64,000 nt of DNA from Desulfitobacterium metallireducens DSM 15288 (GCF_000231405.2 NZ_CP007032.1:1984001-2048000), one strand, 5' to 3'; counted from the first letter of the stretch, positions 1 through 8,895 are shown. Notes: a model not told the origin generated them from the letters alone. Numbers and translations: made by a program.

Positions 1-3
1 TTA

Positions 4-14
4 GACCTCCTTCT
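4..14 (-). promoter_or_regulatory. Ribosome binding site of a gene beyond the left edge
   Basis: Read on the minus strand this is AGAAGGAGGTC, a near-perfect Shine-Dalgarno sequence lying about 40 nt downstream of the LCP stop codon. A minus-strand gene therefore probably starts just outside the window and may be co-transcribed with the LCP gene. The start codon itself is not visible. Confidence 0.5.
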
Positions 15-53
15 AAATTCAACTTCAAACTTGTTTTACCTTCTCTTTTCTTG

Positions 54-1211
54 TTAATTTTCCATTACCTCAAATTGGATCTCTTGATTTGGATTCTGAG
101 TAGGAATGTTCTGAGTGCTTGATTTTTCTTCTGAATTCTGGTTCTGATTTTTTTGATTATCCTGTTTCTTGACTTCACCCTTCGAACGATTTTCCTGTCC
201 AAAAACAGAGGTTGTTTTTCCCTCAAGAAATAGTTGGGTAACCACTTTTTGAACTTGGTTCGAATTTACCTTCCAATAACTTATCCCTTTTTCGATTGCA
301 AATTTTCCCGGAAGGGTTTGACTCACAATTTGATACTGTTCCGTTTTCTTTAATAAACTGGCAAGAGACCAGATCTGGCTGATACTCAAATCCGTCTGAA
401 CTGACTGATACACTTTGGGGATGGCAAAAGGAAGCTTCGGCAAATTTTCAAGTTCAGTCGCTTCCTTAAAAATGGCTTTGACAACTGCCTGCTGGCGAGC
501 TGTTCTTGAAATATCTCCCATTTCATCATTGCGGAAACGGGCATATTGAAGAGCCTGGCTTCCTGTAAGACGCTGGGTTCCTTTTTTTAAATCTATATAT
601 CGGTCTTGGCTATCTCCAGTATCATAATGCATATTCTTCTCAACATTTAACGTAATTCCACCTAAGCTATCAATGATACTTTTAAAGCCATTAAAATTTG
701 TCGCAACATAACCGTCAATCGGGTAACCGATCATGGTCTCAACATACTTTTGAGTCGCAGAAAATCCATTTTTCACTCGAGCAATAGCATTGATCTTTTG
801 AATATCTACCCCCGGAAGATCAACTTGAGTATCCCGAGGAATACTCAGGAACGTCAATCTTTCGTTTGATTGATCGATACTGGCTACGAGCAAAGAATCC
901 GTGTTGCAGAGAGAAGTTTCCTCTGGACGATTATCCATTCCGATCAAGAGAACGGTAAAACGTGAACTATTAAAAGATTCTACGGTTTCATTTACCTTAT
1001 CCTGTGGAGATGCTTTTTCATCCTTAGCTGTTTGATTAACCCTCTGCGATGGTTGCGTTTCTGCTGAAAAAATTTTTCCCACTTGACCCCGTCCCCAAAG
1101 AGTTAGAGCAAGAAGTACAATCCCAACGCCAAGCCCAAAACCTAAGATGGCATTAACCCCATATACTTTAAAGAATTCAAGGCTACTTGCCTTTTTTTTG
1201 TCTTTGGGCAT
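54..1211 (-). CDS. LCP (LytR-CpsA-Psr) family cell-wall ligase
   Basis: LCP proteins transfer undecaprenyl-linked glycopolymers (teichoic acids, capsule) onto peptidoglycan on the outer face of the membrane. The 385-residue product has a short basic N-terminus and one transmembrane helix at about residues 14-36. The LCP domain follows, with LLIGMDNR near residue 88, FLSIPRDTQVDLPG, and the arginine-rich YARFRNDEMGDISRTARQQ segment that contacts the lipid pyrophosphate. The last ~60 residues form a Gln/Asn/Ser-rich, presumably disordered tail. An ATG with GGAG ten bases upstream supports the start. It is divergent from the small gene at 1399. The family is clear; the polymer it attaches is not. 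Confidence 0.9.
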   Translation of the reverse strand: MPKDKKKASSLEFFKVYGVNAILGFGLGVGIVLLALTLWGRGQVGKIFSAETQPSQRVNQTAKDEKASPQDKVNETVESFNSSRFTVLLIGMDNRPEETSLCNTDSLLVASIDQSNERLTFLSIPRDTQVDLPGVDIQKINAIARVKNGFSATQKYVETMIGYPIDGYVATNFNGFKSIIDSLGGITLNVEKNMHYDTGDSQDRYIDLKKGTQRLTGSQALQYARFRNDEMGDISRTARQQAVVKAIFKEATELENLPKLPFAIPKVYQSVQTDLSISQIWSLASLLKKTEQYQIVSQTLPGKFAIEKGISYWKVNSNQVQKVVTQLFLEGKTTSVFGQENRSKGEVKKQDNQKNQNQNSEEKSSTQNIPTQNPNQEIQFEVMEN

Positions 1212-1398
1212 GTCGTCTCAACTCCATTCTTGAAATCTCAAGAATAGCTTCGACAATCTGAACCCATTTATGCATCATGAAGTATCGTTAATTTTTGGAA
1301 TCTCCCTATTCCCTTACCTTCACATTGGTAAATTTATGTAGCAACTCTTTTTGAATGGAATATAATACCATTAGATAACCATTAAAGGGGGGATCAAT

Positions 1399-1728
1399 GT
1401 GTTTTTCCTTAACAAACTATCATCCCGTACTAATGAGCAAAAACAAGAGCTAGAATTAGCACCCGCACCATCTCCAAGTACTTCAAGCTTAGAACAAGAA
1501 AACTCTCCCGAAGTTCTTGAAAACGCAAATACTGAGCTCGATCAAGATTTTTCGTATGAAACGCCAGCTTTATTTAGCAAGTTTCTCCGCAATCAGAAAA
1601 TCTACTCAGGTCCGGACACTTTCTTTGAAGATGAGTCTTGGGCGCCAGAGTATCAATCTGTTAGGCTCTTTCACAGACAGTGGGGCACAACAGAAGAACA
1701 AATATCCTCACCTTCCGACCCCCAATAA
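1399..1728 (+). CDS. Small acidic protein of unknown function
   Basis: This 109-residue product is not recognised. It starts at GTG, six bases after a strong GGGGGG ribosome site, and a TATAAT box lies at 1361-1366 although no convincing -35 is seen. The protein is hydrophilic and acidic, has no signal peptide or membrane segment, and is rich in Glu, Gln, Ser and Pro in its first half. The second half has aromatic residues (FLRNQKIYSGPDTFFEDESW). It is followed directly by a strong terminator, so it is probably a single-gene unit. The neighbouring small gene and the nearby spore genes make a spore-layer role possible, but that is only a guess. Confidence 0.55.
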   Translation: MFFLNKLSSRTNEQKQELELAPAPSPSTSSLEQENSPEVLENANTELDQDFSYETPALFSKFLRNQKIYSGPDTFFEDESWAPEYQSVRLFHRQWGTTEEQISSPSDPQ

Positions 1729-1733
1729 TCATA

Positions 1734-1770
1734 GGGCCGTGTCCTTAAATACACGGCCCCTCTCCTTCTC
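1734..1770 (+). terminator. Rho-independent terminator after the 1399 gene
   Basis: A perfect 9-bp stem (GGGCCGTGT at 1734-1742 with ACACGGCCC at 1751-1759) encloses an 8-nt loop and is followed by a pyrimidine-rich run on the plus strand. It separates the two small plus-strand genes. Confidence 0.8.
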
Positions 1771-1814
1771 TTAAGCCTAACTCAACGCTATTTTCTAAAG
1801 GAGGCAACTTGCCC

Positions 1815-2195
1815 ATGTCTTCTGGTATCTTTGGACCACGTGCCCCGTCCTATCCCCTTCCTTCTTATTTTAATCAACCTTATCGATCTCCCTATGGTCA
1901 TTCTTCGCACGTCCCATATACCTCGCCAACGTACTCTCGACCTGTTTATCCTCAGCAGTTTACGGAAGTGCCACAATCTTATGCCACTTTTCCTTATCAA
2001 AGCTTACCTGTTCGTCTCGTATACCCTGAAAATCCCCCTTACTTCTCGAATTCCGTCTATTCGCCTGTCTCACAGTATTCGAAAGGCATCTCTGAGCAAG
2101 GCTTAGAAACCATCTTAATCGCCATACTTGTTCTGGTCTCTTTGGATCTGGTTTTTGTTCGACCGCTGAAAAAGCTTTCAGTAAGTGAACCGTGA
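1815..2195 (+). CDS. Pro/Tyr/Ser-rich tail-anchored small protein
   Basis: This 126-residue product matches no family that I recognise. Residues 1 to about 95 are low-complexity and rich in Pro, Tyr, Ser and Phe (for example PYRSPYGHSSHVPYTSPTYS), a composition typical of spore-coat and other structural proteins. Near the C-terminus a single hydrophobic segment (TILIAILVLVSLDLVFV) looks like a tail anchor, followed by a short basic end. AAAGGAGG at 1797-1804 fits the ATG at 1815 with a 10-nt spacer; a TTG at 1809 is the alternative start. It converges with the BadF-type gene. A coat or exosporium component is one possibility, inferred from composition alone. Confidence 0.55.
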   Translation: MSSGIFGPRAPSYPLPSYFNQPYRSPYGHSSHVPYTSPTYSRPVYPQQFTEVPQSYATFPYQSLPVRLVYPENPPYFSNSVYSPVSQYSKGISEQGLETILIAILVLVSLDLVFVRPLKKLSVSEP

Positions 2196-2241
2196 GTCAC
2201 GCTTCCCCACTGTGGCGTCATGTGCTATACCGCCCCTATTC

Positions 2242-3264
2242 CTAAGAGGTTACTGCTACAGTTTTTTCACCGGTTCGATCATCTTGAACTTCAGTAACCG
2301 TTGCGGACCATTTTCCGCAGCGATCGCCCCAGCGGGCTAAGATTTGCTTTTCCTGCCGAATTTCTACAACTTCACAATGATTGGCGCAACCTTTGCAATC
2401 GAAACTGCGCGCTTCAAAGCAGGTATCTGTAAGTTGAAGTCCCCGGAATTTACTCATATGGTTTTTCTTCTGAGCTATTTTTTCTTGGGCCAGATAAGCG
2501 GCGCCTAATGCTCCCATAACTGCGAAATGATTGGGTACAATTACTTTTTGACCCAGCTCTCTTTCAAAGGCCTGCCGGATTCCTGGATTAGCTGCGACTC
2601 CTCCTTGAAAAAGAATAGGGCCAAGTATTTCTTTGTTTTTGCCTACGTTATTTAAATAATTGCGGACCATCGCTTGACACAACCCTGCGAGAATATCGGG
2701 TAAAGGGTGTCCTAATTGCTGTTTATGGATCATATCTGATTCAGCAAAAACAGAGCATCGCCCGGCTATTCTAACCGGGTGTTCTGCTCGTATCGCGATC
2801 GGACCAAAGTCTTCAATGGGAATCCCTAACCGAGCTGCTTGTTGATCCAAAAAAGAGCCTGTCCCAGCGGCACAAACTGTATTCATCGCAAAATCAACCA
2901 CAATGCCATCACGCAAAATAATTATCTTAGAATCCTGACCGCCGATTTCCAGGATCGTTTTAACCTCAGGATATTCACGCGAGGCAGCTACAGCATGAGC
3001 CGTGATTTCATTTTTTACAACATCTGCACCCAATAAAGTTGCAGCAAGTTGGCGTGCACTTCCTGTCGTCCCAACTCCAATAATTTGAGCAGAATTTCCT
3101 ATTTTTTCTCGTAACGTCTTTAGGCCTTCTTGAATGGTTTGCATGGGGCGTCCCTGAGTCCTTAAATACATTGCTTCAGCCACTACATTATCTTCCCCTA
3201 GTAGCACAATATTTGTGCTAACAGACCCTACATCTACTCCTAAGAAATACTTATGAGTGTGCAC
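2242..3264 (-). CDS. BadF/BcrA-type acyl-CoA dehydratase activase (ATPase)
   Basis: Members of this ASKHA-fold family hydrolyse ATP to inject a low-potential electron into 2-hydroxyacyl-CoA dehydratases or benzoyl-CoA reductases. The 340-residue protein begins with the phosphate-binding loop GVDVGSVSTNIVLL. It has the second motif EIGGQDSK, and AAGTGSFLDQQAARLG plus CSVFAESD with the conserved cysteines expected to bridge the dimer [4Fe-4S] cluster. A C-terminal extension carries four further cysteines (FDCKGCANHC and RCGKW). It starts at GTG after GAGGAGGG and overlaps the upstream gene by 14 nt, so it is translationally coupled. No dehydratase core genes lie nearby, so the target protein is unknown. 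Confidence 0.85.
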   Translation of the reverse strand: MHTHKYFLGVDVGSVSTNIVLLGEDNVVAEAMYLRTQGRPMQTIQEGLKTLREKIGNSAQIIGVGTTGSARQLAATLLGADVVKNEITAHAVAASREYPEVKTILEIGGQDSKIIILRDGIVVDFAMNTVCAAGTGSFLDQQAARLGIPIEDFGPIAIRAEHPVRIAGRCSVFAESDMIHKQQLGHPLPDILAGLCQAMVRNYLNNVGKNKEILGPILFQGGVAANPGIRQAFERELGQKVIVPNHFAVMGALGAAYLAQEKIAQKKNHMSKFRGLQLTDTCFEARSFDCKGCANHCEVVEIRQEKQILARWGDRCGKWSATVTEVQDDRTGEKTVAVTS

Positions 3265-4384
3265 TAATCAGCCCTCCTCGATTTGCTTCTTTATGACGAG
3301 ATCGCTCAAGCAGATCGACAAAGGCCTCGAGTCGGGTCTGAATCCCTGCCTGTCCAGTATGCTCATCAAACGTTAGGGTCATGATGGGTAGGTTATAGTC
3401 TTCTTGAATCCGCGGAAGAATGCTTGAGGCCACAATTTCTGGCATACAGCCTAGAGGTAAAATTTGAATAATTCCATCATATCCCTGACGTGCAAAATGA
3501 ACTGCTGAGCCTACAGTTTCAATTCCGTGCCCCCCCACGAAATGATTCAGATAAGGTTTAGCTAGACGATAATAAGGTTTCAAAGGCCGATATCCCTGCG
3601 CCAAACCTTGAAAGACATGTTGCCCAACCCAGCCAGAAAGATAGATCGAGCGATCTACATAGGTTCCTAGGTTTCCTAACTCTTTCTCCACTTCACAGGA
3701 GGTAAACGGTTCTAAAAGAGTATAGATCTCTCCAATAATGCCAATATTCAAGGGTTTAATTGTCAAACCCTCTGGATGTTCGGCGTGTTTTTCCTTGATC
3801 CTAGCTTGGAGCCATCGGACTACCCCTTGAAGACCTTCATCCGTCATCGCCAACACAAGCCTTCTCTTGGCTTCCTCATAAAGCGCGTCGGCTTCATGCG
3901 GATTTTGAGCACGCGGACGAAACCCATGAATGAGAATCTCAATCCGATCCATAGCAACTGATTTACGATAGGCAAACTGGACTGCGCGTATTATCTTAGC
4001 CCATGAGTTTTTCTCTCCTGCAAGATATCTAATCCGCCCTGCTAAGCCCAACAATCGCCCTTCAGGCGGTTCAAGTTGAATGAATTCATAATTAAACCCA
4101 GCATCCTTAAGAATCATTCGCTCGCTTTCGCCATAATATCCGAATCGACAAGGGCCTCTTCCTGCAGTAATCGCAACCGTATCTGCACCTAATTCCGCTG
4201 CTTCTACATAGTTTCCAAGATTGAGTTTAAGAGGTAAACAGGCCGATTCCGGCGCAAGCTTTGTCCCAATATTTAATGTTTGTTTACTATTAAATGGTGC
4301 AACAACAAATTCCACTTCCAAAGACTCAAATAGAGCTTGAATGATAATCCAGGCATTCCCCATGTGTGGGAAGGTGACCTTCAT
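3251..4384 (-). CDS. 2-hydroxyacyl-CoA dehydratase-like protein (CoA activase-related)
   Basis: This 377-residue protein belongs to the dehydratase-related proteins that accompany BadF-type ATPases. Visible cysteine motifs include PESACLPLKLNLGN, ITAGRGPCRFGYYGE and ILPLGCMPEIVAS, which could hold an Fe-S cluster, and DEHTGQAGIQTRLEAFVDLL near the C-terminus, which is also present in the upstream neighbour. Its start (ATG, GGAG seven to eight bases upstream) lies 59 nt inside the upstream gene, indicating tight coupling. In many Firmicutes this module, the upstream module and the ATPase are fused in one long polypeptide; here they are three genes. Substrate and role are unknown. Confidence 0.75.
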   Translation of the reverse strand: MKVTFPHMGNAWIIIQALFESLEVEFVVAPFNSKQTLNIGTKLAPESACLPLKLNLGNYVEAAELGADTVAITAGRGPCRFGYYGESERMILKDAGFNYEFIQLEPPEGRLLGLAGRIRYLAGEKNSWAKIIRAVQFAYRKSVAMDRIEILIHGFRPRAQNPHEADALYEEAKRRLVLAMTDEGLQGVVRWLQARIKEKHAEHPEGLTIKPLNIGIIGEIYTLLEPFTSCEVEKELGNLGTYVDRSIYLSGWVGQHVFQGLAQGYRPLKPYYRLAKPYLNHFVGGHGIETVGSAVHFARQGYDGIIQILPLGCMPEIVASSILPRIQEDYNLPIMTLTFDEHTGQAGIQTRLEAFVDLLERSRHKEANRGGLISAHS

Positions 4385-5432
4385 GTCTATTTCTCCTCTC
4401 TAGCATGTCAAGGAAAGCCTCTAAGCGGGTAATTAGGCCCGCTTCACCTGTATGTTCGTCCAGCGTAACCACAAGATAAGGCTTTTGCTCCGCTCTTGCT
4501 CGTCGTGCAAGGAGATCGTTCGTTACCGAATCCGTCCCACAACCAAAACACGAAAGATAAATGATCCCATCGACTTCTGGATCTTCAAGATAAGACTCCC
4601 CTGCTCCATAAATTTTCTGCGCATGGCTCCAGAAGATACTTTTTCTAAGAAGTTTCTGTTTTGCTTGAGTTACCGCTAACGGAACATTTTCAACCACCCT
4701 GAGATTTGCTTTCTCCGCTAACTTTGAAAGAAGATCAAGATTGGCATACGTTTCATAGGTTAAATAGCTATGCCCCAGGAGCGCAATTGTAGGGCGATGT
4801 TCTTCCTCCGCTGCCTCTCCCGAATTATTTTGCATTTCCGGCCATTTTTGATTTCTATTGGGCCCTAAAGGAGGATCAGCTGTCAAACCCAAATTATTGA
4901 GTTTTTCTGACTCCGCTATATTTTCGAAACATTCCATGCTTTCCTCAAAACTCCAACCCTGCCTGCGCATTTCATGATAGGTCTGAAGCCAACGTTCTCC
5001 TTCAGCAAAAGCGTGCTGAATTTGGTGTTTACTTTTCCCTAAACATTTTCCCCATTGAATCAAGTTCTTGAGGACACTATGTACTCCAGCCTGCCGATTG
5101 ATATCCACGCTGAGTACCTCAAGGCCTGCTGGGATTACCCCAAGAACGCTTTCGGGAAGTCCCAGTACCTTAGGACAAAGATATGTGTTTTTTTCCATAC
5201 TGACTAAGCGTGGCAGAAAAACGGCATCTACATCACTCAGCGCATTAAGATGACCCACAAGTATTTTAATCGGAAGGCACGTTTCCGCTGGAGCTTTTTT
5301 TAAGCCGATTTCCATTATGTCCCGATTGGTCTGTGGCGTACTCACAAGTTCAATATCTAATTCTCGTAAAAATCCTGCCCAAAACGGATAATAATCATAA
5401 TAGGTTAACGCACGGGGATAACCTAATTTCAA
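4326..5432 (-). CDS. DUF2229-type CoA-activase-related protein
   Basis: The 368-residue product starts with the DUF2229 signature (KLGYPRALTYYDYYPFWAGF), followed by ETCLPIKILVGH and PRLVSMEKNTYLCPK. These modules are usually found fused to the BadF/dehydratase ATPases. A low-complexity region lies around residues 185-215. The C-terminal third has YLSCFGCGTDS and the LDEHTGEAGLITRLEAFLDML segment shared with the next gene, suggesting the two arose from related modules. It is the first gene of the three-gene set, 14 nt downstream of spoVAF, and could be read through from the spoVA operon. The family is well supported; the function is not. Confidence 0.75.
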   Translation of the reverse strand: MKLGYPRALTYYDYYPFWAGFLRELDIELVSTPQTNRDIMEIGLKKAPAETCLPIKILVGHLNALSDVDAVFLPRLVSMEKNTYLCPKVLGLPESVLGVIPAGLEVLSVDINRQAGVHSVLKNLIQWGKCLGKSKHQIQHAFAEGERWLQTYHEMRRQGWSFEESMECFENIAESEKLNNLGLTADPPLGPNRNQKWPEMQNNSGEAAEEEHRPTIALLGHSYLTYETYANLDLLSKLAEKANLRVVENVPLAVTQAKQKLLRKSIFWSHAQKIYGAGESYLEDPEVDGIIYLSCFGCGTDSVTNDLLARRARAEQKPYLVVTLDEHTGEAGLITRLEAFLDMLERRNRHEGHLPTHGECLDYHSSSI

Positions 5433-5446
5433 GCGTATGAACCTCC

Positions 5447-6961
5447 CTATTTTTTAGTTTTTTGGGGTTGTCGCGATTCATCTTGCGGCTTCAGAATACT
5501 TGGTCTTGTATTCTGAAGCGTCACCGGTGAACGGAAAAGAGCCTTTCCTACAGCCTTACCATCAAAAGGGATAACTGGCCATAGATAAGGAACGCCAAAG
5601 GATTTTGTCCGCAATAGCAAAATGAACACAGCAATAATTCCTATTCCAAAGCCAATAAAATTTCCGATAAAAGTCATGATCACTAAAAAAAGCCGAGCCA
5701 AGCGATTCGCCTGAGCGAGTTCATAACTAGGGGTCGCAAAGGTACCCACCGAAACAATCGCGATATACATGACAATTTCGGGTGTAAATAAGCCCACTTT
5801 AATCGCGATGTCCCCCAACATAAACGTGGCCACTAAACCTAAGGCTGTGGATAATGGAGAAGGGGTATGAATCGCAGCCATTCTCATCAAATCCACACCG
5901 AATTCAGCGATGAGAATCTGAGGAAGAAGACCCACCTTACCCGGTTGCGAAACTCCAATCCACTTGAGCCATTCCGGCAATACATCTGGATTTAAAGCTC
6001 CTGCTAACCATAAGGGCAGTAAAAAAACGGACACGAAAATTCCAATATACCGCACAAAACGCAAGTAAGCACCAACGATAGGTTCTTGCCTATACTCTTC
6101 AGCATGTTGCAGATGGTGCCAATAAGTAACCGGGGCAATAATGACGGAGGGCGATGTATCTACGATAATAATCACATGCCCCTCTAAGAGATGAGTTGTT
6201 GCTACATCCGGTCTTTCCGTGTACCTCACCCGGGGGTAGGGATTCCAAAACTTACTCCCTAAAATAAACTCCTCCACGCTTTTTTCAGCCATGGGAATCC
6301 CGTCGACTTGAATTCCTTGCAGTTCTTCAGTTATCTTACGAACAAGTTCAAGATTCGTTACATCTTCGATATAGGCCACACAGACATCCGTTTTGGACCG
6401 TGTTCCAACTTGAACGAGCTTCATCCTTAACTTTGGATCGCGCATCCGTCTACGAATCAAGGCGGTATTAAAAACCATCGTCTCTACGAAACCATCCCTT
6501 GATCCCCTTGTAACCTTCTCAATATCTGGTTCTTGTGGGGCTCGAGCAGGGAACGTCCGAACATCTACAATGATTGCTTTTTCCTGACCTTCAACCAAAA
6601 TGACCATCGGACCGGACAGTAGAAAGTAAAAAATTTTGTCCATCGTTTCGACTTCAGAGACCTGTAAGTTAACGATCCGACCTTTAACCAATTTCGATAA
6701 CGCATTAACGACCAAATCTGCTCGTTCTAAATCGATGAGTGCTTCAAGGATTAGACTGACAACCTGCGTGTTCACCATACCATTGACAGAATAGATCGCG
6801 ACTTTTTTCCCACCAATAGACATTTCGCGTAAAACTATGTCAAAGCTATCGGGTACACCCAGTTCTTTATTCATATAATCTACATTTTCTTGATAAGACT
6901 TGCTGACCTTAATATTTTGTTCACTCGAGTTACTTGAACTACTTGAATCACTATTACTCAA
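5447..6961 (-). CDS. spoVAF: SpoVAF, GerA-family spore membrane protein
   Basis: SpoVAF is a GerAA-like subunit of the inner spore membrane that works with the SpoVA channel during dipicolinate release. The 504-residue protein has a Ser/Asn-rich N-terminus, a soluble GerA-type domain to about residue 300 (GSRDGFVETMVFNTALIRRR, VEGQEKAIIVDVRTFPAR, EGHVIIIVDTSPSV) and then about five transmembrane segments before a basic, hydrophilic tail. The start is TTG, preceded by GGGAGG at a normal distance. It is the last gene of spoVAC-AD-AE-AF and lies 14 nt after spoVAE, so it should share the forespore sigma-G promoter. Confidence 0.92.
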   Translation of the reverse strand: MSNSDSSSSSNSSEQNIKVSKSYQENVDYMNKELGVPDSFDIVLREMSIGGKKVAIYSVNGMVNTQVVSLILEALIDLERADLVVNALSKLVKGRIVNLQVSEVETMDKIFYFLLSGPMVILVEGQEKAIIVDVRTFPARAPQEPDIEKVTRGSRDGFVETMVFNTALIRRRMRDPKLRMKLVQVGTRSKTDVCVAYIEDVTNLELVRKITEELQGIQVDGIPMAEKSVEEFILGSKFWNPYPRVRYTERPDVATTHLLEGHVIIIVDTSPSVIIAPVTYWHHLQHAEEYRQEPIVGAYLRFVRYIGIFVSVFLLPLWLAGALNPDVLPEWLKWIGVSQPGKVGLLPQILIAEFGVDLMRMAAIHTPSPLSTALGLVATFMLGDIAIKVGLFTPEIVMYIAIVSVGTFATPSYELAQANRLARLFLVIMTFIGNFIGFGIGIIAVFILLLRTKSFGVPYLWPVIPFDGKAVGKALFRSPVTLQNTRPSILKPQDESRQPQKTKK

Positions 6962-6975
6962 CGCTTAACCTCCCT

Positions 6976-7338
6976 CTATCCCTTGGGATTAAAGGTAATC
7001 GATACGAGATAACCAAAAAGCACAGCGCTTGCGATCCCAATTGCTGCCGCTTCCACACCTCCTGAAAAAGCTCCCATCAAGCCTCTTTTGTCGACAGCCT
7101 CCATGGCTCCTTTGGACAGCAAGTAACCAAATCCTGAGAGAGGAACACTCGCCCCTGCTCCCGCGAATTTTACTAAGGGCCCATATACTCCTAATGCCCC
7201 TAAAATGGCTCCACCCGTAACAAAGGTCACCAAAACATGAGCTGGTGTAAAAGCGGGTTTTGTTAAGTCCATCAGGAGCTGTCCAATCACACAAATCAGC
7301 CCTCCCACAATAAAGGCCGGAATAATCTGCTCAAACAT
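6976..7338 (-). CDS. spoVAE: SpoVAE (AEb-type), dipicolinate channel membrane protein
   Basis: This is a small polytopic protein of the SpoVA complex, which moves Ca-dipicolinate into the forespore and out again at germination. The 120-residue form chosen here starts at the ATG at 7338, preceded by AAAGGAGAG; a longer reading overlapping spoVAD has no ribosome site. Glycine-rich transmembrane segments (FIVGGLICVIGQLLMDLT, FVTGGAILGALGVYGPL, FAGAGASVPLSGFGY) are typical, and the protein closely resembles its neighbour SpoVAC, as the family does. No AEa, AA or AB gene is present in this operon. Confidence 0.93.
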   Translation of the reverse strand: MFEQIIPAFIVGGLICVIGQLLMDLTKPAFTPAHVLVTFVTGGAILGALGVYGPLVKFAGAGASVPLSGFGYLLSKGAMEAVDKRGLMGAFSGGVEAAAIGIASAVLFGYLVSITFNPKG

Positions 7339-7354
7339 CTGTACGTCTCTCCTT

Positions 7355-8362
7355 TCAGGCTTCAATCACGACAGCATGTCCAACCCCTGGAATAGATTCT
7401 CCCTGTAAAGCCGAAGTCGGGCTATGCAAGGATCCACTCCCGACAAGCAACACGCGTTGGTACTGCTTCGAAATCAACTTCTGCATGATCTCACCGGCAA
7501 AAACAACCGCGGAGCAGGCACAACCGCTTCCCCCGGCATGTACATCCTGACTCGAATCGTAGATCATGACGCCACAATCGTTGAATTGGTTCGCCGTTTC
7601 CATACCACTTCGTTTCAAGACTTCCTTGGCTAGGTGTAAACCGACTTGCCCTAAGTCCCCTGAAACAATCAAATCATAATCTCCAGGTGTCCGGTTTAAA
7701 TCCTTCATATGATTTAAAATGGTATCAGCTACTGCCGGCGCCATAGCCGCCCCCATATTATTGACATCCTTTTCGCCATAATCCAGAACTCGGCCGATCG
7801 TTGCAGCCGTAATTCGCGGACCTGTCCCGGATTGAGAAAGCACAACACTCCCCGCCCCTGTAACTGTCCATTGAGCGCTCATTGCGCGTTGACTTCCTTG
7901 TTCTGTAGGTGAACGGTATTGCCGTTCAGCAGTATCATGATGACTGGAAACGCCAACTAGAACATTGCGAGCAAACTGCCCGTCGATTAACATACTTCCC
8001 ACAGCCATGCTTAAGGCCATTGTCGAACATGCCCCATAAATTCCGATAAACGGAAAACCCATCGTACGTGCCGCGAAGTTAGCGGAAATAATCTGATTAA
8101 GCAAATCCCCAGCCAACATGTAATCCAGTTCTTCAGTCTTGACTTTAGACTGCTTAACCGCTCCTTGCAGCGCCTCTTCGAGCATTTTGCTCTCGGCGAC
8201 CTCCCATGATTTATTTCCATTCAGATTATCCTGCATAACTTTACTAAACGTCTTACTCAAGGGCCCTTGTCCTTCCTTCGGTCCAACCACCGAATAGGAC
8301 GAAAGAATGACGGGTGGATTTGCAAAAACCACCGTTTGATTTCCAATGCGTTTAAGATTCAT
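7355..8362 (-). CDS. spoVAD: SpoVAD, dipicolinate-binding protein
   Basis: SpoVAD has a thiolase/KAS-III fold and binds dipicolinic acid on the inner spore membrane as part of the SpoVA complex. The 335-residue length is typical. Diagnostic segments include VFANPPVILSSYSVVGPKEG at the N-terminus, GIYGACSTMALSMAVGSMLI at the pseudo-active-site cysteine, and HAGGSGCACSAVVF near the C-terminus. It lies between spoVAC (27 nt) and spoVAE (16 nt) in one transcription unit. Confidence 0.95.
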   Translation of the reverse strand: MNLKRIGNQTVVFANPPVILSSYSVVGPKEGQGPLSKTFSKVMQDNLNGNKSWEVAESKMLEEALQGAVKQSKVKTEELDYMLAGDLLNQIISANFAARTMGFPFIGIYGACSTMALSMAVGSMLIDGQFARNVLVGVSSHHDTAERQYRSPTEQGSQRAMSAQWTVTGAGSVVLSQSGTGPRITAATIGRVLDYGEKDVNNMGAAMAPAVADTILNHMKDLNRTPGDYDLIVSGDLGQVGLHLAKEVLKRSGMETANQFNDCGVMIYDSSQDVHAGGSGCACSAVVFAGEIMQKLISKQYQRVLLVGSGSLHSPTSALQGESIPGVGHAVVIEA

Positions 8363-8389
8363 TCAGCTCTCATCCCCAATTCCCTTACA

Positions 8390-8860
8390 TTAAAATCGCA
8401 CTAAATAATAAATAATTCCTACGACAATTGATGTCGTAATTCCATAGACTAAAACCGGACCAGCCACAGTAAAAAGACGAGCTCCTACCCCCATAACATA
8501 CCCTTCTCGTTTGAACTCTAAAGCTGGCGCGACCACCGAATTTGAAAAACCTGTGACAGGTACAATTGAACCTGCCCCAGCAAATTTACCAATTTCATCG
8601 TATATTCCAAGCCCCGTGAGCAGTGCCCCCAGCAAGATCAGAATGGCCGTAGCAGCTGCGGAAGCTTCTGTTCTCTCTAATCCTGTCAGCACAAGCAAAT
8701 TGATGATCAGTTGCCCATTCGTACAGATTAGCCCTCCCACTAAAAACGCACGCAGAGAATTACGCATAACGGTAGGTTTAGGGGTCATCGACTTCGTTAA
8801 ATTTTGATACTCTTGTTGGGTAATATTCACATTGGGTGGTCTTAACTTTTCTCCGGGCAT
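8390..8860 (-). CDS. spoVAC: SpoVAC, mechanosensitive SpoVA channel subunit
   Basis: SpoVAC is the membrane subunit thought to open in response to tension and release dipicolinate. The 156-residue product has a soluble N-terminus followed by four hydrophobic segments with the family's FLVGGLICTNGQLIINLL and GKFAGAGSIVPVTGFSNSVV motifs. The ATG start has GGAG nine bases upstream. It is the first gene of the operon and is preceded by a sigma-G-like promoter at 8912-8942. It is divergent from spoIIAA across about 200 nt of regulatory DNA. Confidence 0.94.
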   Translation of the reverse strand: MPGEKLRPPNVNITQQEYQNLTKSMTPKPTVMRNSLRAFLVGGLICTNGQLIINLLVLTGLERTEASAAATAILILLGALLTGLGIYDEIGKFAGAGSIVPVTGFSNSVVAPALEFKREGYVMGVGARLFTVAGPVLVYGITTSIVVGIIYYLVRF

Positions 8861-8895
8861 AGGACAACTCTCCTCTCAAATACAAATTAAGCCTT

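Noticed and set aside
1517-2106. Overlapping alternative frames within the two small plus-strand genes
   Set aside because: They lack ribosome sites and cross the terminator at 1734-1770, whereas the chosen frames have strong sites and sensible composition.
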